Shown here: one piece after another, positions 41,451-50,749 of the stretch
How the letters are laid out: each line of letters starts with the position of its first letter
Numbering within the stretch: position 1 is the first letter of the stretch
Source: Bacillota bacterium
GTDB lineage: Bacteria > Bacillota > Clostridia > Christensenellales > Aristaeellaceae
NCBI GenBank assembly: GCA_029548395.1
Contig: JAKPNM010000053.1
Location: forward strand, 1-64,000
Direction: 5' to 3'
Length of the DNA stretch: 64,000 nucleotides
Notes under the pieces: generated by a model
What the model was told of the DNA's origin: nothing
The model's input: the letters and a program-made list of their open reading frames with translations, nothing else
Database searches by the model: none
Translations under genes and position numbers: made by a program

Positions 41451-42501
41451 GTCCTGTCTGTGTGGAATGAACCTGGAACAGCTGACTGACTTCGTCACCG
41501 GTCTGGGCCAGCCGGCCTTCCGCGCACGCCAGCTGATGGCCTGGCTTGTCAAAGGCATGGATTTTTCACAGATGCACACCCTGCCCGCCGCCCTGCGGGA
41601 ACAGCTGGACAGGGTGGCCGTCGCCCGCCCGGCCCTTGTGTCTGAACGTCATGTGTCCGCCCTTGACGGGACAGAGAAGCATCTCTACCGCCTGCTGGAC
41701 AATCACACGGTTGAAGGCGTCCTCATGCGCTACCGGCACGGCATCACCTTTTGTCTGTCCACCCAGGTGGGCTGTGCCATGGGTTGCGCTTTTTGCGCCA
41801 GCACGCTGGGCGGCAAGCTGCGCGATTTGAGCGCGGGGGAGATGGCCGGCATGACCTACGCAGCCAATGCCCTTTGCGCGGATGAAGGGATAGGGAACAT
41901 CGTGCTGATGGGCAGCGGTGAGCCGCTGGACAACTATGAGCAGGTGATTGCATTTTTGCGCTTGATTTCCTCGCCTGACAGCCTCAACATTGGCCTAAGG
42001 CATATCTCGCTGTCCACTTGCGGCTTGTCCGAGCAAATGCGCCGTTTGGCGCGGGAAGGGCTGCCGGTCACGCTGTCGGTTTCACTGCACGCGCCCAATG
42101 ACGAAATCAGGCGGCGGATCATGCCGGTTGCGCGCGTTTACCCAATGGCCGAGGTCCTGGATGCCTGCCGTGGCTATGTCCGGCAGACCGGCCGCCGGGT
42201 CGTGTTTGAGTATGCGCTGATCGCCGGCATCAATAACCAGCTCCATCACGCGCAGGAATTGGCTGCCAGGCTGCGCGGCATGCAATGCCATGTGAATCTG
42301 ATTCCCTTAAATGATGTTGCGGAGCGTGATTTGCGCGCTGCTGATCGCGGGCAGGTCAGGGCCTTTGCCAATCGTTTGGCTGAACTGAACGTCTCCGTGA
42401 CAGTGCGCAGGCAGCTGGGTGATGACATCTTTGGCGCCTGCGGACAGCTGCGCGCGCAGCGGCTCAAAGCGCCATTCATCGAAGAGGAGGTGGGGACATG
42501 A
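41443..42501 (+). CDS. rlmN: dual-specificity RNA methyltransferase RlmN (23S A2503 / tRNA A37)
   Basis: A 352-residue radical-SAM enzyme. The 4Fe-4S motif CAMGCAFCAS (CxxxCxxC) follows TQVGCAMGC, and GNIVLMGSGEPLDNYEQV, HISLSTCGL and SLHAPNDEIRRRIMPV are characteristic. The methyl-carrying second cysteine is in GDDIFGACGQL near the C-terminus. It overlaps rsmB by 8 bases and the phosphatase gene by 4. Confidence 0.97.
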   Translation: MTKSCLCGMNLEQLTDFVTGLGQPAFRARQLMAWLVKGMDFSQMHTLPAALREQLDRVAVARPALVSERHVSALDGTEKHLYRLLDNHTVEGVLMRYRHGITFCLSTQVGCAMGCAFCASTLGGKLRDLSAGEMAGMTYAANALCADEGIGNIVLMGSGEPLDNYEQVIAFLRLISSPDSLNIGLRHISLSTCGLSEQMRRLAREGLPVTLSVSLHAPNDEIRRRIMPVARVYPMAEVLDACRGYVRQTGRRVVFEYALIAGINNQLHHAQELAARLRGMQCHVNLIPLNDVAERDLRAADRGQVRAFANRLAELNVSVTVRRQLGDDIFGACGQLRAQRLKAPFIEEEVGT

Positions 42502-43202
42502 TTGCCATTGCCAAAACGCACCCGGGCAAGGTGCGCTTGAGCAACCAGGATTCCTACCTCTTGCGGGAGGAGGCTACCTGTCTGTACGCCGTGGCGGATG
42601 GCATGGGCGGCCACCGGGGCGGCAATGTGGCCAGCGCCATGGCGGTGGAAGCGCTTCAGCGGCTGGATTTGTCCGCACAACCCAGCCCGGTGCATCTGCG
42701 TGAGGCTGTGGAGGCAGCCAATGACGCCATTTGGGAACGTCAGCTGACCGACCTCAGCTTGTCCGGCATGGGCACCACCCTGACCGTGCTGTGGGCAGGC
42801 CAGGACAGCCTGCTGGTCGCCCATGTGGGAGACAACCGCTTGTACAGCTTCGCGGAGGGGACCTTGCATCAGGTGACCACCGACCATTCCCTGGTGGGTG
42901 AATTGCTGCGCTCTGGCGTTATTACACCTGAAAAGGCGCGCAGGCATCCCTATCGCAACATTGTGACGCGGGCTGTCGGCACGGATGTCTCCGTGACGGT
43001 CGATCTGCTGGAGCTGAACAAAATCCCCGGCATGCGGTTTTTGCTGTGCTCGGATGGCCTGACAGAATATGCGCCGCCGCAGGTATTGGCCAGCAGCCTG
43101 GCAAAGGATTTGAACACAGCCGCGCAGGAGCTGCTGGATATCGCGCTGTCCGGCGGCGGACGTGACAACATCACGCTGATTGTCCTGGAGGTACCGGTAT
43201 GA
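42498..43202 (+). CDS. prpC: PP2C-family Ser/Thr protein phosphatase
   Basis: A 234-residue PP2C/Stp phosphatase. Metal-binding and catalytic blocks: NQDSYLL, VADGMGGHRGG, GTTLTVLW, HVGDNRLY, DHSLVGEL, CSDGLTEY and GGRDNITLIVLEV. GAGGAGG precedes the ATG. It overlaps the PASTA kinase gene by 4 bases and is the standard antagonist of that kinase; it may also act on the kinases at 20-27 kb, which have no phosphatase of their own (inference). Confidence 0.96.
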   Translation: MIAIAKTHPGKVRLSNQDSYLLREEATCLYAVADGMGGHRGGNVASAMAVEALQRLDLSAQPSPVHLREAVEAANDAIWERQLTDLSLSGMGTTLTVLWAGQDSLLVAHVGDNRLYSFAEGTLHQVTTDHSLVGELLRSGVITPEKARRHPYRNIVTRAVGTDVSVTVDLLELNKIPGMRFLLCSDGLTEYAPPQVLASSLAKDLNTAAQELLDIALSGGGRDNITLIVLEVPV

Positions 43203-44833
43203 TAGGCGTGCTGCTGATGGGCCGTTACCGCCTGGAGGAGCGCATCGGGGAGGGCGGCATGGCCGCGGTCTACCGCGCGCTGGACCTGCGCACCGGGCAC
43301 AGGGTCGCGGTGAAGTTCCTGCGCCAGGAGCTGCAAGCCAACCAGGAGTTTTTGGACCGCTTCCGCCGTGAGGCCACCGCGGCCAGCCGCATGTCCCATC
43401 ACAACATCGTCAACCTCCTGGACATTGGCGACAACCCCAGCGCGCCTTATCTGGTGTTTGAGTTTGTTGACGGAAAGACGCTCAAGGAGATTATCGCTGA
43501 ACATGGCAAGTTGCCCCAGGGTACCGCGGTGCAGATTGCCATAAGGATTTTGTCGGCCTTGCGCCACGCGCATGAGGCAGGGGTCATCCACCGGGATATC
43601 AAGCCGCAAAATGTGCTGGTGGACCGGCAGGGTTATATCAAGGTATCCGATTTCGGCATTGCGCGCATGGTGGACACCAATACGCAGGATGGCGAAAGCA
43701 GGCAAAGCGTGATGGGCTCCGTTCATTATTTTTCGCCGGAGCAGGCGCGCGGGGAGACGGCAACCGCAGCATCGGATCTATATTCGGTAGGCTGTGTGCT
43801 ATATGAAATGCTGACCGGCAGGATGCCTTTTGAAGGGGAAACTCAGGTGTCCCTTGCCATGCAGCACCTCCAGGCGGAACCCAGGCCGGTGCGCGAACTG
43901 GCTCCGGAAGTCTCGGCTGCGGTGGCGGCTGTTGTGCACAAGGCGCTGGCCAAGGATCCGGCCGCGCGGTACCCGTCCGCCCTGCTGATGGCGCAGGCGC
44001 TGCACGACGCGCTGTTGCCTGAAAAGGACAATAAGCTTGCCACAATGTCGGATTTCCGGAGAAAGCCCAGACCCAAGATACGCATGCGGACCCGCCATAC
44101 GCTGCTGACCGGCGTGTTTGTGACGCTGCTGGCAATCGTGCTGCTGCTGGGCGTGTTTGGTGGCGCCTATCTGATCTACCGCGATGTGGTCAATACGACG
44201 CGCACGCCCTTGCTGACCGGTTATTTGCTGGAGGCTGCCATACGGGAGGCGGAGCAGGACGGCATCATTATTCGCGTGGCACGCAACCCCAGCGATGAGC
44301 CTGTGGACACAGTGATTGACCAGAGCTATGATGTAGGTACACCCATCAAACGGGGCGACGTATTGTTGCTGGTGGTTTCCTCGGGCCCTGCGCGCAAGCC
44401 GGTTCCGGGTCTTTTGGGGAAAACTGTCAGTGTGGCGAAGTCACAGCTGGAACGCATCGCACTGGAGATCCTGGTCATCAAGGAGCTGATCAACCCTGCG
44501 CCTAAGGGCACAGTGCTTTCTCAGGAGCCCCAGGAGGGCACGGTGGTAGATGCAGGCAGCATTGTACAGTTGGTGATATCAGCAGGCCAGACGGTGGTGC
44601 CCGAGCTGAGCGGTCGGGTCTGGACAGAAACAGCGGACATCCTGCGCAAAGTCAAGCTGGTTCAGGGCAAGGTAAGTGAAATTGAGACCGAGGACGTCAC
44701 GCAGCATGGCAAGGTCGCTTCGCAGCTGCCTGTGGCAGGGGAGAAGGTGGGGGAGAATACCCCAGTGGATCTGGCGGTGTATGTAGCTCCCGCGCAGCCA
44801 TCACCCAATCCCAAAAACGAGGGTGGTTCATGA
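43199..44833 (+). CDS. prkC: PASTA-domain Ser/Thr protein kinase (PrkC/PknB type)
   Basis: A 544-residue membrane kinase. The kinase domain has GEGGMAAVYRA, AVKFL, HRDIKPQN (about 131) and DFG, and VHYFSPEQARGE in the activation segment. One membrane helix lies near 300-325, then three PASTA modules (about 340-535), which bind muropeptides in this family. It is the canonical wall-sensing kinase of Firmicutes, followed by rsgA. Unlike the two kinases at 20-27 kb it has the usual Lys in the catalytic loop and no zinc ribbon. Confidence 0.97.
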   Translation: MIGVLLMGRYRLEERIGEGGMAAVYRALDLRTGHRVAVKFLRQELQANQEFLDRFRREATAASRMSHHNIVNLLDIGDNPSAPYLVFEFVDGKTLKEIIAEHGKLPQGTAVQIAIRILSALRHAHEAGVIHRDIKPQNVLVDRQGYIKVSDFGIARMVDTNTQDGESRQSVMGSVHYFSPEQARGETATAASDLYSVGCVLYEMLTGRMPFEGETQVSLAMQHLQAEPRPVRELAPEVSAAVAAVVHKALAKDPAARYPSALLMAQALHDALLPEKDNKLATMSDFRRKPRPKIRMRTRHTLLTGVFVTLLAIVLLLGVFGGAYLIYRDVVNTTRTPLLTGYLLEAAIREAEQDGIIIRVARNPSDEPVDTVIDQSYDVGTPIKRGDVLLLVVSSGPARKPVPGLLGKTVSVAKSQLERIALEILVIKELINPAPKGTVLSQEPQEGTVVDAGSIVQLVISAGQTVVPELSGRVWTETADILRKVKLVQGKVSEIETEDVTQHGKVASQLPVAGEKVGENTPVDLAVYVAPAQPSPNPKNEGGS

Positions 44834-45711
44834 ACCAGCGGGGCCGCATCATAGAAGGCCGCGGCGGGTTGTATACCGTTCGCGATACAAAGGGACAAAG
44901 CTATGTCCTCCGTGCAAAAAACCGCTTCCGCCGCGAGGGGATCAGGCCGCTGGTGGGGGATGAGGTGCTCTTCACTCCCGGCCGACTGGAGGAGCATGGC
45001 TGGCTGGAGGAAATTTTGCCGCGCCGTTCGGTCAGCCTGCGGCCGCCTGTTGCGAACATCACACAGCTGATTATTACCCTGGCAAGCGAGCCGCCCCCGG
45101 ATTTGATGCTGGCGGACAAGCTCCTGGTTTTTGCTTTCCGCCAGGACATTAAAGCGCTGATGGTCATTAACAAGTCTGACCTGGATGCCGCTTTGCCCCT
45201 GAAAATGCAGGAAGCGTATGCACCTGCCGGGGTGCAGGTGCTGGCGCTCAGCGCGCTTAAGGGCAGCGGCCTGGAGACGCTGCGCGCCGCCATGAAGGGG
45301 CACCTCAATTGCTTTGCCGGGCAGTCCGGAGTAGGCAAGAGCACCTTGGTTTCAGCATTGACCGGACTGGATCTGGAAACCGGCGCGGTCAGCCACAGAA
45401 CCAGGCGTGGCCGGCAGACCACCCGTCACATCAGCCTTATTGACCGCCAGGGCCTGGAAGTGCTGGACACCCCGGGTTTCAGCCTGTTGGAGCTACCCAC
45501 GCAGCTTGAGCCTGAGCGGTTGCGCGAAGTTTACCCTGAATTTCTTCCGCTGCAGCCGTTTTGCCGCTTTGAGGTGTGTCTGCATGATCAGGAACCGGGC
45601 TGCGCGGTGGAGCAGGCACTGGAAGCAGGCCGGCTGAACAGCGGGCGCGTGGAACGCTACCGTCAGCTGTTGGCCGAGCAAAAAGAGAAATGGAGTACTC
45701 GTTATGATTGA
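44830..45711 (+). CDS. rsgA: ribosome small-subunit GTPase RsgA
   Basis: A 293-residue circularly permuted GTPase that checks late 30S assembly. N-terminal OB fold (about 1-65), NKSDL (G4), GQSGVGKSTL (G1), DTPGFSLLEL (G3) in the permuted order, and the C-terminal zinc site CRFEVCLHDQEPGCAV. It overlaps the kinase gene by 4 bases and rpe by 8, the usual neighbourhood. Confidence 0.97.
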   Translation: MNQRGRIIEGRGGLYTVRDTKGQSYVLRAKNRFRREGIRPLVGDEVLFTPGRLEEHGWLEEILPRRSVSLRPPVANITQLIITLASEPPPDLMLADKLLVFAFRQDIKALMVINKSDLDAALPLKMQEAYAPAGVQVLALSALKGSGLETLRAAMKGHLNCFAGQSGVGKSTLVSALTGLDLETGAVSHRTRRGRQTTRHISLIDRQGLEVLDTPGFSLLELPTQLEPERLREVYPEFLPLQPFCRFEVCLHDQEPGCAVEQALEAGRLNSGRVERYRQLLAEQKEKWSTRYD

Positions 45712-46342
45712 AATCGCACCGTCTGTGCTGGCGGCCCACCCGCTGTATGTCGCCCGTGATGTAGGTCGCCTGCTGGATGCGGGCATCACGCTTTTACACC
45801 TGGATATCATGGACGGGCATTTTGTGCCCAATATTTCCTTTGGACCGGCCATGGTCAATGCGCTTCATCAGCAATATCCTGACATTTGTCTGGATGTCCA
45901 TTTGATGCTCTCCCGGCCTGCATCGCTGCTGGATGCCTTCATCAAGGCCGGTGCGAGTGAGATCACGCTGCATTCAGAAGCAGAGGGCGACCTGCGCGCC
46001 TTATTGCAAACCGTCAGGGCGGCAGGGCTGCGCGCGGGGTTGTCCATCAAACCGGCTACGGCAGTGGACACGGTGCTGCCCTACCTGGATGTGCTGGACC
46101 TGGTGCTGATCATGTCAGTGGAGCCTGGTTTTGGCGGTCAGAAGCTGATGGCAGACACCCTGAGCAAAATGGGACAGCTGCGCCAGGCAGGCTTTCAGGG
46201 CGCTCTCAGTGTGGATGGCGGGGTCAAGCAGGATAATGCCGGCATAGTCAAGCGTGCCGGCGCTACGCGCCTGGTCATGGGTACAGCGGCTTTCACAGCG
46301 CCTGATCCCCGTGCCTTTTTAGCTGCTGTGCGACAGGCATGA
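45704..46342 (+). CDS. rpe: ribulose-phosphate 3-epimerase
   Basis: A 212-residue TIM-barrel enzyme of the pentose phosphate pathway. Metal and catalytic motifs: LHLDIMDGHFVPNISFGP, DVHLMLS, MSVEPGFGGQ and SVDGGVKQDN. The length is normal. The gene that often follows in Firmicutes is thiamine pyrophosphokinase; here it is rsmA, with a 4-base overlap. Confidence 0.97.
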   Translation: MIEIAPSVLAAHPLYVARDVGRLLDAGITLLHLDIMDGHFVPNISFGPAMVNALHQQYPDICLDVHLMLSRPASLLDAFIKAGASEITLHSEAEGDLRALLQTVRAAGLRAGLSIKPATAVDTVLPYLDVLDLVLIMSVEPGFGGQKLMADTLSKMGQLRQAGFQGALSVDGGVKQDNAGIVKRAGATRLVMGTAAFTAPDPRAFLAAVRQA

Positions 46343-47172
46343 CACAGGGCTTGCCCGCCTTTGAGTATAAGATTTCCCTGGGGCAGAATTTTCTTTTTGA
46401 CCAGGATCTGCTCAACCGCCTGGTGGACAGCGCCATGGTCGGCCCGGAGGACACGGTGCTTGAAATCGGCGCCGGCCGGGGTGATTTGACCCAGGCGCTG
46501 GCGCTGCGGTGCAGACAGGTGGTCACGCTTGAAATTGATCATCGCCTCTCGCCTGTGCTTGAGGCGCGCTTTGAGCATCAGGATAAGGTGCGTCTGGTCA
46601 TGGCTGACGTCATGCAGACTGATCTTGGGCAGCTGATGGCGCCCTATGGCGCCTACCATGTGGTTGCCAATCTTCCTTATTATTTGACTACGCCCATCCT
46701 GCACCGCCTCTTCACCATGCGTGCGCCCGTCCAAAGCGTCAATGTCATGGTGCAGGCAGAAGTGGCACAGCGCCTGACGGCGCATCCGGGCACCCCGGAG
46801 TATGGCCCGCTGACGGTTCTTGCGGCTTACCGCGGGATCCCGCATCGCGCGATAGAGGTGCCCGCCGGTATGTTTACCCCGCCGCCCAAGGTGGACAGCG
46901 CTTTCATGACCATTCCCTATCACCGGCACATGTCATTGGCACCACAGGATGAAGAGATTTTTTTTGCTCTGATCCATGTGGCCTTTGTCATGCGGCGCAA
47001 GACGCTGGCCAACAACCTCATGCGCGCCTTTTCCATGCAGCGCGCGCAGGCGGTATCCTGTCTTCAGGCAGCAGGTCTGCCGGAGCAAATTCGCGGCGAG
47101 CGCCTGGATGTGCATGATTTTGTTGCTTTGTCGGATGTGCTGACAGACTGGAACGATTGCCAAAAGAAATAA
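46339..47172 (+). CDS. rsmA: 16S rRNA dimethyladenosine transferase RsmA (KsgA)
   Basis: A 277-residue SAM enzyme dimethylating A1518/A1519 of 16S rRNA. GQNFLFDQDLLNRLV, VLEIGAGRGDLTQAL (SAM site), NLPYYLTTPIL (catalytic NLPY) and VPAGMFTPPPKVDSAFM are diagnostic. It is the last gene of the 14-kb housekeeping operon, coupled to rpe by overlap. Beyond it a promoter for the next gene begins within 20 bases. Confidence 0.97.
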   Translation: MTQGLPAFEYKISLGQNFLFDQDLLNRLVDSAMVGPEDTVLEIGAGRGDLTQALALRCRQVVTLEIDHRLSPVLEARFEHQDKVRLVMADVMQTDLGQLMAPYGAYHVVANLPYYLTTPILHRLFTMRAPVQSVNVMVQAEVAQRLTAHPGTPEYGPLTVLAAYRGIPHRAIEVPAGMFTPPPKVDSAFMTIPYHRHMSLAPQDEEIFFALIHVAFVMRRKTLANNLMRAFSMQRAQAVSCLQAAGLPEQIRGERLDVHDFVALSDVLTDWNDCQKK

Positions 47173-47186
47173 ATTTGTAACAAATG

Positions 47187-47215
47187 TTTACAAATAAGAA
47201 ATAATATGATATCAT
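47187..47215 (+). promoter_or_regulatory. promoter of the SH3/peptidoglycan-binding protein
   Basis: TTTACA (47187-47192), 17-bp spacer, TATCAT (47210-47215). The -10 box covers ATG 47214, so translation must start further on, at GTG 47244. Confidence 0.65.
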
Positions 47216-47243
47216 GCGCACATCAAGGATAAGGAGTGTACTG

Positions 47244-49418
47244 GTGAAGCGCAATCGGAATCGTCCCACTGCCTGGCTGCTTGCCGCCCTGATGCTGCTG
47301 CCTGCTGTGTCAGGGGCCGCGGCTGTTTTTGAAACACTGCGCCCCGGCCGCCAGGGGGAGCAGGTTCGGGCGATGCAATCGGCTCTTCGTTACCTGGGCT
47401 ATTCCCTGGGAGTGGATGGCAAGTATGGTCCGCAGACTGAGAACGCCGTGACTGCTTTTCAGCGTGAAAACCGTCTCACGCCTGACGGGCTGGCCGGCAG
47501 CATGACCTTGAACGAGCTGTACCGTCAGGCGCCGCAGTTTTTGCCGGAAAACCAGTCTGAGCCTACAGCAACACAGGCACCCGCGCCCACGGTCACACCC
47601 GGTCCTCAGGCGTCTGCAACCCCGGATGGGGCCGGGAGCGCCACTGTGTATACCGCCAACGGAGGTTCTCTTAACCTGCGCAGCCGTCCCGCCCGTGGCA
47701 ATACCACCATCGCGCAGCTGCCGTTTGGCACGCAGGTGACTGTTCTGAGTGTCCAGGGCGCCTGGACCCAGGTCATCGCCCTGGGGCAGCATGGCTATGT
47801 GCAGTCTTCCTTCCTGCGCTTCGGGACGCAGCCTGCCAACCCGGCCTCCTCATCCCAGCCATCCCAGGATGCAACACCTACTCCAACGAATACCCCGCCG
47901 CCGGAGACTGAACAGGCTGCCGCATCGTCCCGGGCCATGGTGTACACTGCCAACCGTGGCAGCCTCAACCTGCGGGACCGCGCCTCCTATGCAGGCAAAG
48001 TCCTGGATCAGATTCCCTGTCACACGGTGGTGCAGGTGCTGTCCAGGCAGGGAAGCTGGTCACAGGTATCCTACCGCGGCACCACAGGCTATGTGGTGGA
48101 CAGCTTTTTAAGCTATCAGATCACCCAATCCACCCAGGCGCCGGCCAGCACCCAGCCCGCGCAGACAGAGAGTCCGCAGGCGCCTGCTCAGGGGCTGGCG
48201 TATGTCAATACACAAAACGGCCGCACCCTCAATTTCCGCAGCGCCCCCAGCCAGGGAAACAACATCATTGGGCAGCTTCCCTATGGCGCAGCCCTGTCAG
48301 TACAACGCAGGGGGGAGACCTGGTGTGAGGTGGAGTACAAGGGCCGCAGCGGATTTGTGATGAGCTCCTTCCTGCGCTTTGACACAGAACCTACGCAGGA
48401 ACCCGCGCCTGCGCAGCAAGCAGACCCGACGACTACGCCCAGCCTACAGCCAACTGAGGCGCCTCTGTTTGCCAGGACGCTTCGACTCAACGACAGCGGC
48501 GAAGATGTCAGCTTGTTGCAGGAGCGTTTGATTGCGCTCAAGTATACTGTGTCGCGCACCGGTGTCTATGATAGTATGACCCGCGAAGCGGTCGCGCATT
48601 TTCAATTGCAAAACGGTTTGACAAGCGACGGCGTCTTTGGCAGCGCAAGCTCCGCCGTGCTCCTGTCCGGCAATGCGCGCAACGCGGACAGCCCGCCTTT
48701 ATCCTATAAGACCCTGCGCATTGATGACCGCGACCCGGCGGACGGAGCCCTGAGCGCCATGCAAAAAGCCTTGCTGGAATTAGGCTATCCGCTCACAGTC
48801 AACGGCCGGTTTGACGTCCCCACTCACCAGGCGGTGGTCGCGTTCCAGCAGCGCAATGGCTTGCTCATTTCAGGCATTGCCACGCCCATTACCCAATCCA
48901 CCCTGTATTCCAGTTCCGCCAAGCCTTATTCCACGCCGGTGGAAAGCCTGGATGCCGGGCTGGGCAAGGGCGGCGGCCCCTCAACATCCCAGGTCAAGCT
49001 GCTGCACTGGTTTAATGACATCAAGCCGCGCGTGGCCGCCGGGCAGCGGGTGACGGTCTATCATCCTTCCAGCGACACCAGCTTCACGCTGCGGCTGTAT
49101 TCCCTGGGAAACCACGCGGATTCCGAGCCCGCCACCTGGCAGGACACCCAGCTGATGAACCGCGCTTTCGGTACGCCTTCATGGAACATCAACACGGTAT
49201 ATGTCAAGCTGCCCGACGGCCGATGGACGCTGGCCGCCATGCACAACCGGCCGCACCTGACCGGCGCCATCACCAACAACGGCTTTGGGGGGCACCTGTG
49301 CGTCCACTTTCTGCGCGATATGGACGAGGTGCTGCGCAACGACCCGGATTACGGCGCCTCCAACCAGCGCGCCATCCGCAAAGCCTGGCTGGCCATGACA
49401 GGTGAAACCGTAGACTGA
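47244..49418 (+). CDS. exported SH3b / peptidoglycan-binding protein with L,D-transpeptidase-like C-terminus
   Basis: A 724-residue protein beginning at GTG 47244, with AAGGAG 7 bases upstream. Signal peptide (about 1-27); peptidoglycan-binding module (about 30-80; GEQVRAMQSALRYLGYSLGVDGKYG); three SH3b modules (about 133-195, 231-290, 318-385; SLNLRSRPA, SLNLRDRAS, TLNFRSAPS) separated by Pro/Thr/Gln-rich linkers. Two more peptidoglycan-binding modules (about 405-560) follow. The last 150 residues contain MHNRPHLTGAITNNGFGGHLCVHFLRD, which recalls the YkuD His...SHGC site, but HLCVH replaces SHGCVR, so activity is uncertain. It is a wall-associated protein, transcribed alone. Confidence 0.82.
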   Translation: MKRNRNRPTAWLLAALMLLPAVSGAAAVFETLRPGRQGEQVRAMQSALRYLGYSLGVDGKYGPQTENAVTAFQRENRLTPDGLAGSMTLNELYRQAPQFLPENQSEPTATQAPAPTVTPGPQASATPDGAGSATVYTANGGSLNLRSRPARGNTTIAQLPFGTQVTVLSVQGAWTQVIALGQHGYVQSSFLRFGTQPANPASSSQPSQDATPTPTNTPPPETEQAAASSRAMVYTANRGSLNLRDRASYAGKVLDQIPCHTVVQVLSRQGSWSQVSYRGTTGYVVDSFLSYQITQSTQAPASTQPAQTESPQAPAQGLAYVNTQNGRTLNFRSAPSQGNNIIGQLPYGAALSVQRRGETWCEVEYKGRSGFVMSSFLRFDTEPTQEPAPAQQADPTTTPSLQPTEAPLFARTLRLNDSGEDVSLLQERLIALKYTVSRTGVYDSMTREAVAHFQLQNGLTSDGVFGSASSAVLLSGNARNADSPPLSYKTLRIDDRDPADGALSAMQKALLELGYPLTVNGRFDVPTHQAVVAFQQRNGLLISGIATPITQSTLYSSSAKPYSTPVESLDAGLGKGGGPSTSQVKLLHWFNDIKPRVAAGQRVTVYHPSSDTSFTLRLYSLGNHADSEPATWQDTQLMNRAFGTPSWNINTVYVKLPDGRWTLAAMHNRPHLTGAITNNGFGGHLCVHFLRDMDEVLRNDPDYGASNQRAIRKAWLAMTGETVD

Positions 49419-49441
49419 GAATATATGAATTTTGACTGCAA

Positions 49442-49470
49442 GCCGCTTTTGTCAAGGAGGCGGCATTTTT
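49442..49470. terminator. terminator candidate between convergent genes
   Basis: GCCGC (49442-49446) and GCGGC (49460-49464) pair over a 13-base loop, followed by ATTTTTATT. The stem is short but well placed downstream of the SH3 protein gene. Confidence 0.5.
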
Positions 49471-50629
49471 ATTCCGCAGCCTTGAAGTTGTAGACCGGTT
49501 TGATGTGTTTGAGCACACGGACAGTAGGCGTGATCTGCGCCAGCAATGATTCCATAGGCTTGTAGGCCATGGGCGCCTCATCCAGGGTATCCATTGAAAC
49601 GCTGGTGGTAAACACATCCGTCATCTGTGCCTTGAAGTCGCCCAGGTTCAGCTCCTGGCGCGCTTCGCGGCGGCTCATCACGCGCCCGGCGCCATGGGGG
49701 GCGGAATAATTCCAATCCGGGTTGCCCAGACCTTCACACAGCAGGCTGCCATTGCGCATGTTCAGAGGAATCAATAATTTTTCGCCCTGCTGCGCGGACA
49801 CCGCGCCCTTGCGCAGGATATTGACACGCAGATCAACATAGTTATGAATGGTAGTGAATTCCTCCAGGACCGTCAGGCCCATGCCGTCCAAAATCACATC
49901 CATGATGGCCTTGCGGTTGAGCACCGCAAAGCGCTGGACAAGGCGCATATCATGCAGGTAATCGTCCATCAGCTGGCCCTGTGCGTAGGCCAGGTCCCTG
50001 GGCAGACCGCCAGGCAGCGGACCGGCTTTTGCTTTTTGACGCCCTGTTTTCTTCTTTCCGGAATCATTCTGCCGGCTCAGCCGCTCCAGCGCCCGGCGCT
50101 GATAGCCCATGGCGGTCTCATGCCCCAGGTGCCGGCTGCCTGAATGCACAACCAGGTACAAAGAACCGTCCTCATCATATCCGGCTTCAATAAAATGGTT
50201 GCCCCCGCCCAGGGTGCCGATGCTCAGCCTGGCGCGCTGAAGGTTGACCAAACCGGCGCACCGCAGCTGCATGAGGTCAATGTCCGAGTTAAGCGGGTGC
50301 GGATCTCTGCGCACCTGCCGGCCGGAGGGAATCTCCCTGCGGATCAGTGTGTCGAGCCGCTCAAAATCCAGTTGCCCTTCCTTCAGGCGCACTGTTTCCA
50401 TGCCGCAGCCGATGTCCACGCCTACCATGCCGGGCACCACTTTGTCATGGATGGTCATCGTTGTGCCGATGGTGCAGCCTATGCCGGCATGAACATCGGG
50501 CATGATGCGGATCTTGCACTCAGCGAAGGCTTCCTGGTCGCACAGGGTTTCAATCTGTTTGCGTGCGGAAGCCTCCAATTCATCAGTAAAGCAAACGGCT
50601 TGGTTGTGTTTTCCCTTGATGATGATCAT
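49469..50629 (-). CDS. rtcB: RNA-splicing ligase RtcB
   Basis: A 386-residue GTP/Mn-dependent ligase joining 2',3'-cyclic phosphate or 3'-phosphate RNA ends to 5'-OH ends. Landmarks: IMPDVHAGIGCTIGTTM, GVDIGCGM (metal-binding Asp/Cys), GTLGGGNHFIE, HSGSRHLGH, and APHGAGRVMSRREA with the histidine that carries GMP. The length fits the shorter bacterial type. It stands alone: no archease, rtcR or toxin gene is adjacent. AAGGAG precedes the ATG. Confidence 0.95.
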   Translation of the reverse strand: MIIIKGKHNQAVCFTDELEASARKQIETLCDQEAFAECKIRIMPDVHAGIGCTIGTTMTIHDKVVPGMVGVDIGCGMETVRLKEGQLDFERLDTLIRREIPSGRQVRRDPHPLNSDIDLMQLRCAGLVNLQRARLSIGTLGGGNHFIEAGYDEDGSLYLVVHSGSRHLGHETAMGYQRRALERLSRQNDSGKKKTGRQKAKAGPLPGGLPRDLAYAQGQLMDDYLHDMRLVQRFAVLNRKAIMDVILDGMGLTVLEEFTTIHNYVDLRVNILRKGAVSAQQGEKLLIPLNMRNGSLLCEGLGNPDWNYSAPHGAGRVMSRREARQELNLGDFKAQMTDVFTTSVSMDTLDEAPMAYKPMESLLAQITPTVRVLKHIKPVYNFKAAE

Positions 50630-50690
50630 TGCTCATATCTCCTTTTCAGCATCAGTCCCTGAACAAAAGGCTGGCTGATGATATATACAC

Positions 50691-50729
50691 AAAAGAGCTG
50701 CGCGCATGCCTTGTTCCGCCACAGCTCTT
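50691..50729 (-). terminator. terminator of the Mrp-type antiporter operon
   Basis: On the minus strand, an 8-bp stem AAGAGCTG (50722-50729) / CAGCTCTT (50693-50700) ends in TTTTGT, 21 bases past the last antiporter stop. Confidence 0.7.
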
Positions 50730-50749
50730 GTATATAAGAGGGATGGGAC

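Noticed and set aside
47214-47243. ATG 47214 as start of the SH3/peptidoglycan-binding protein
   Set aside because: It overlaps the -10 box of the promoter and lacks a ribosome-binding site; GTG 47244 has both in order.
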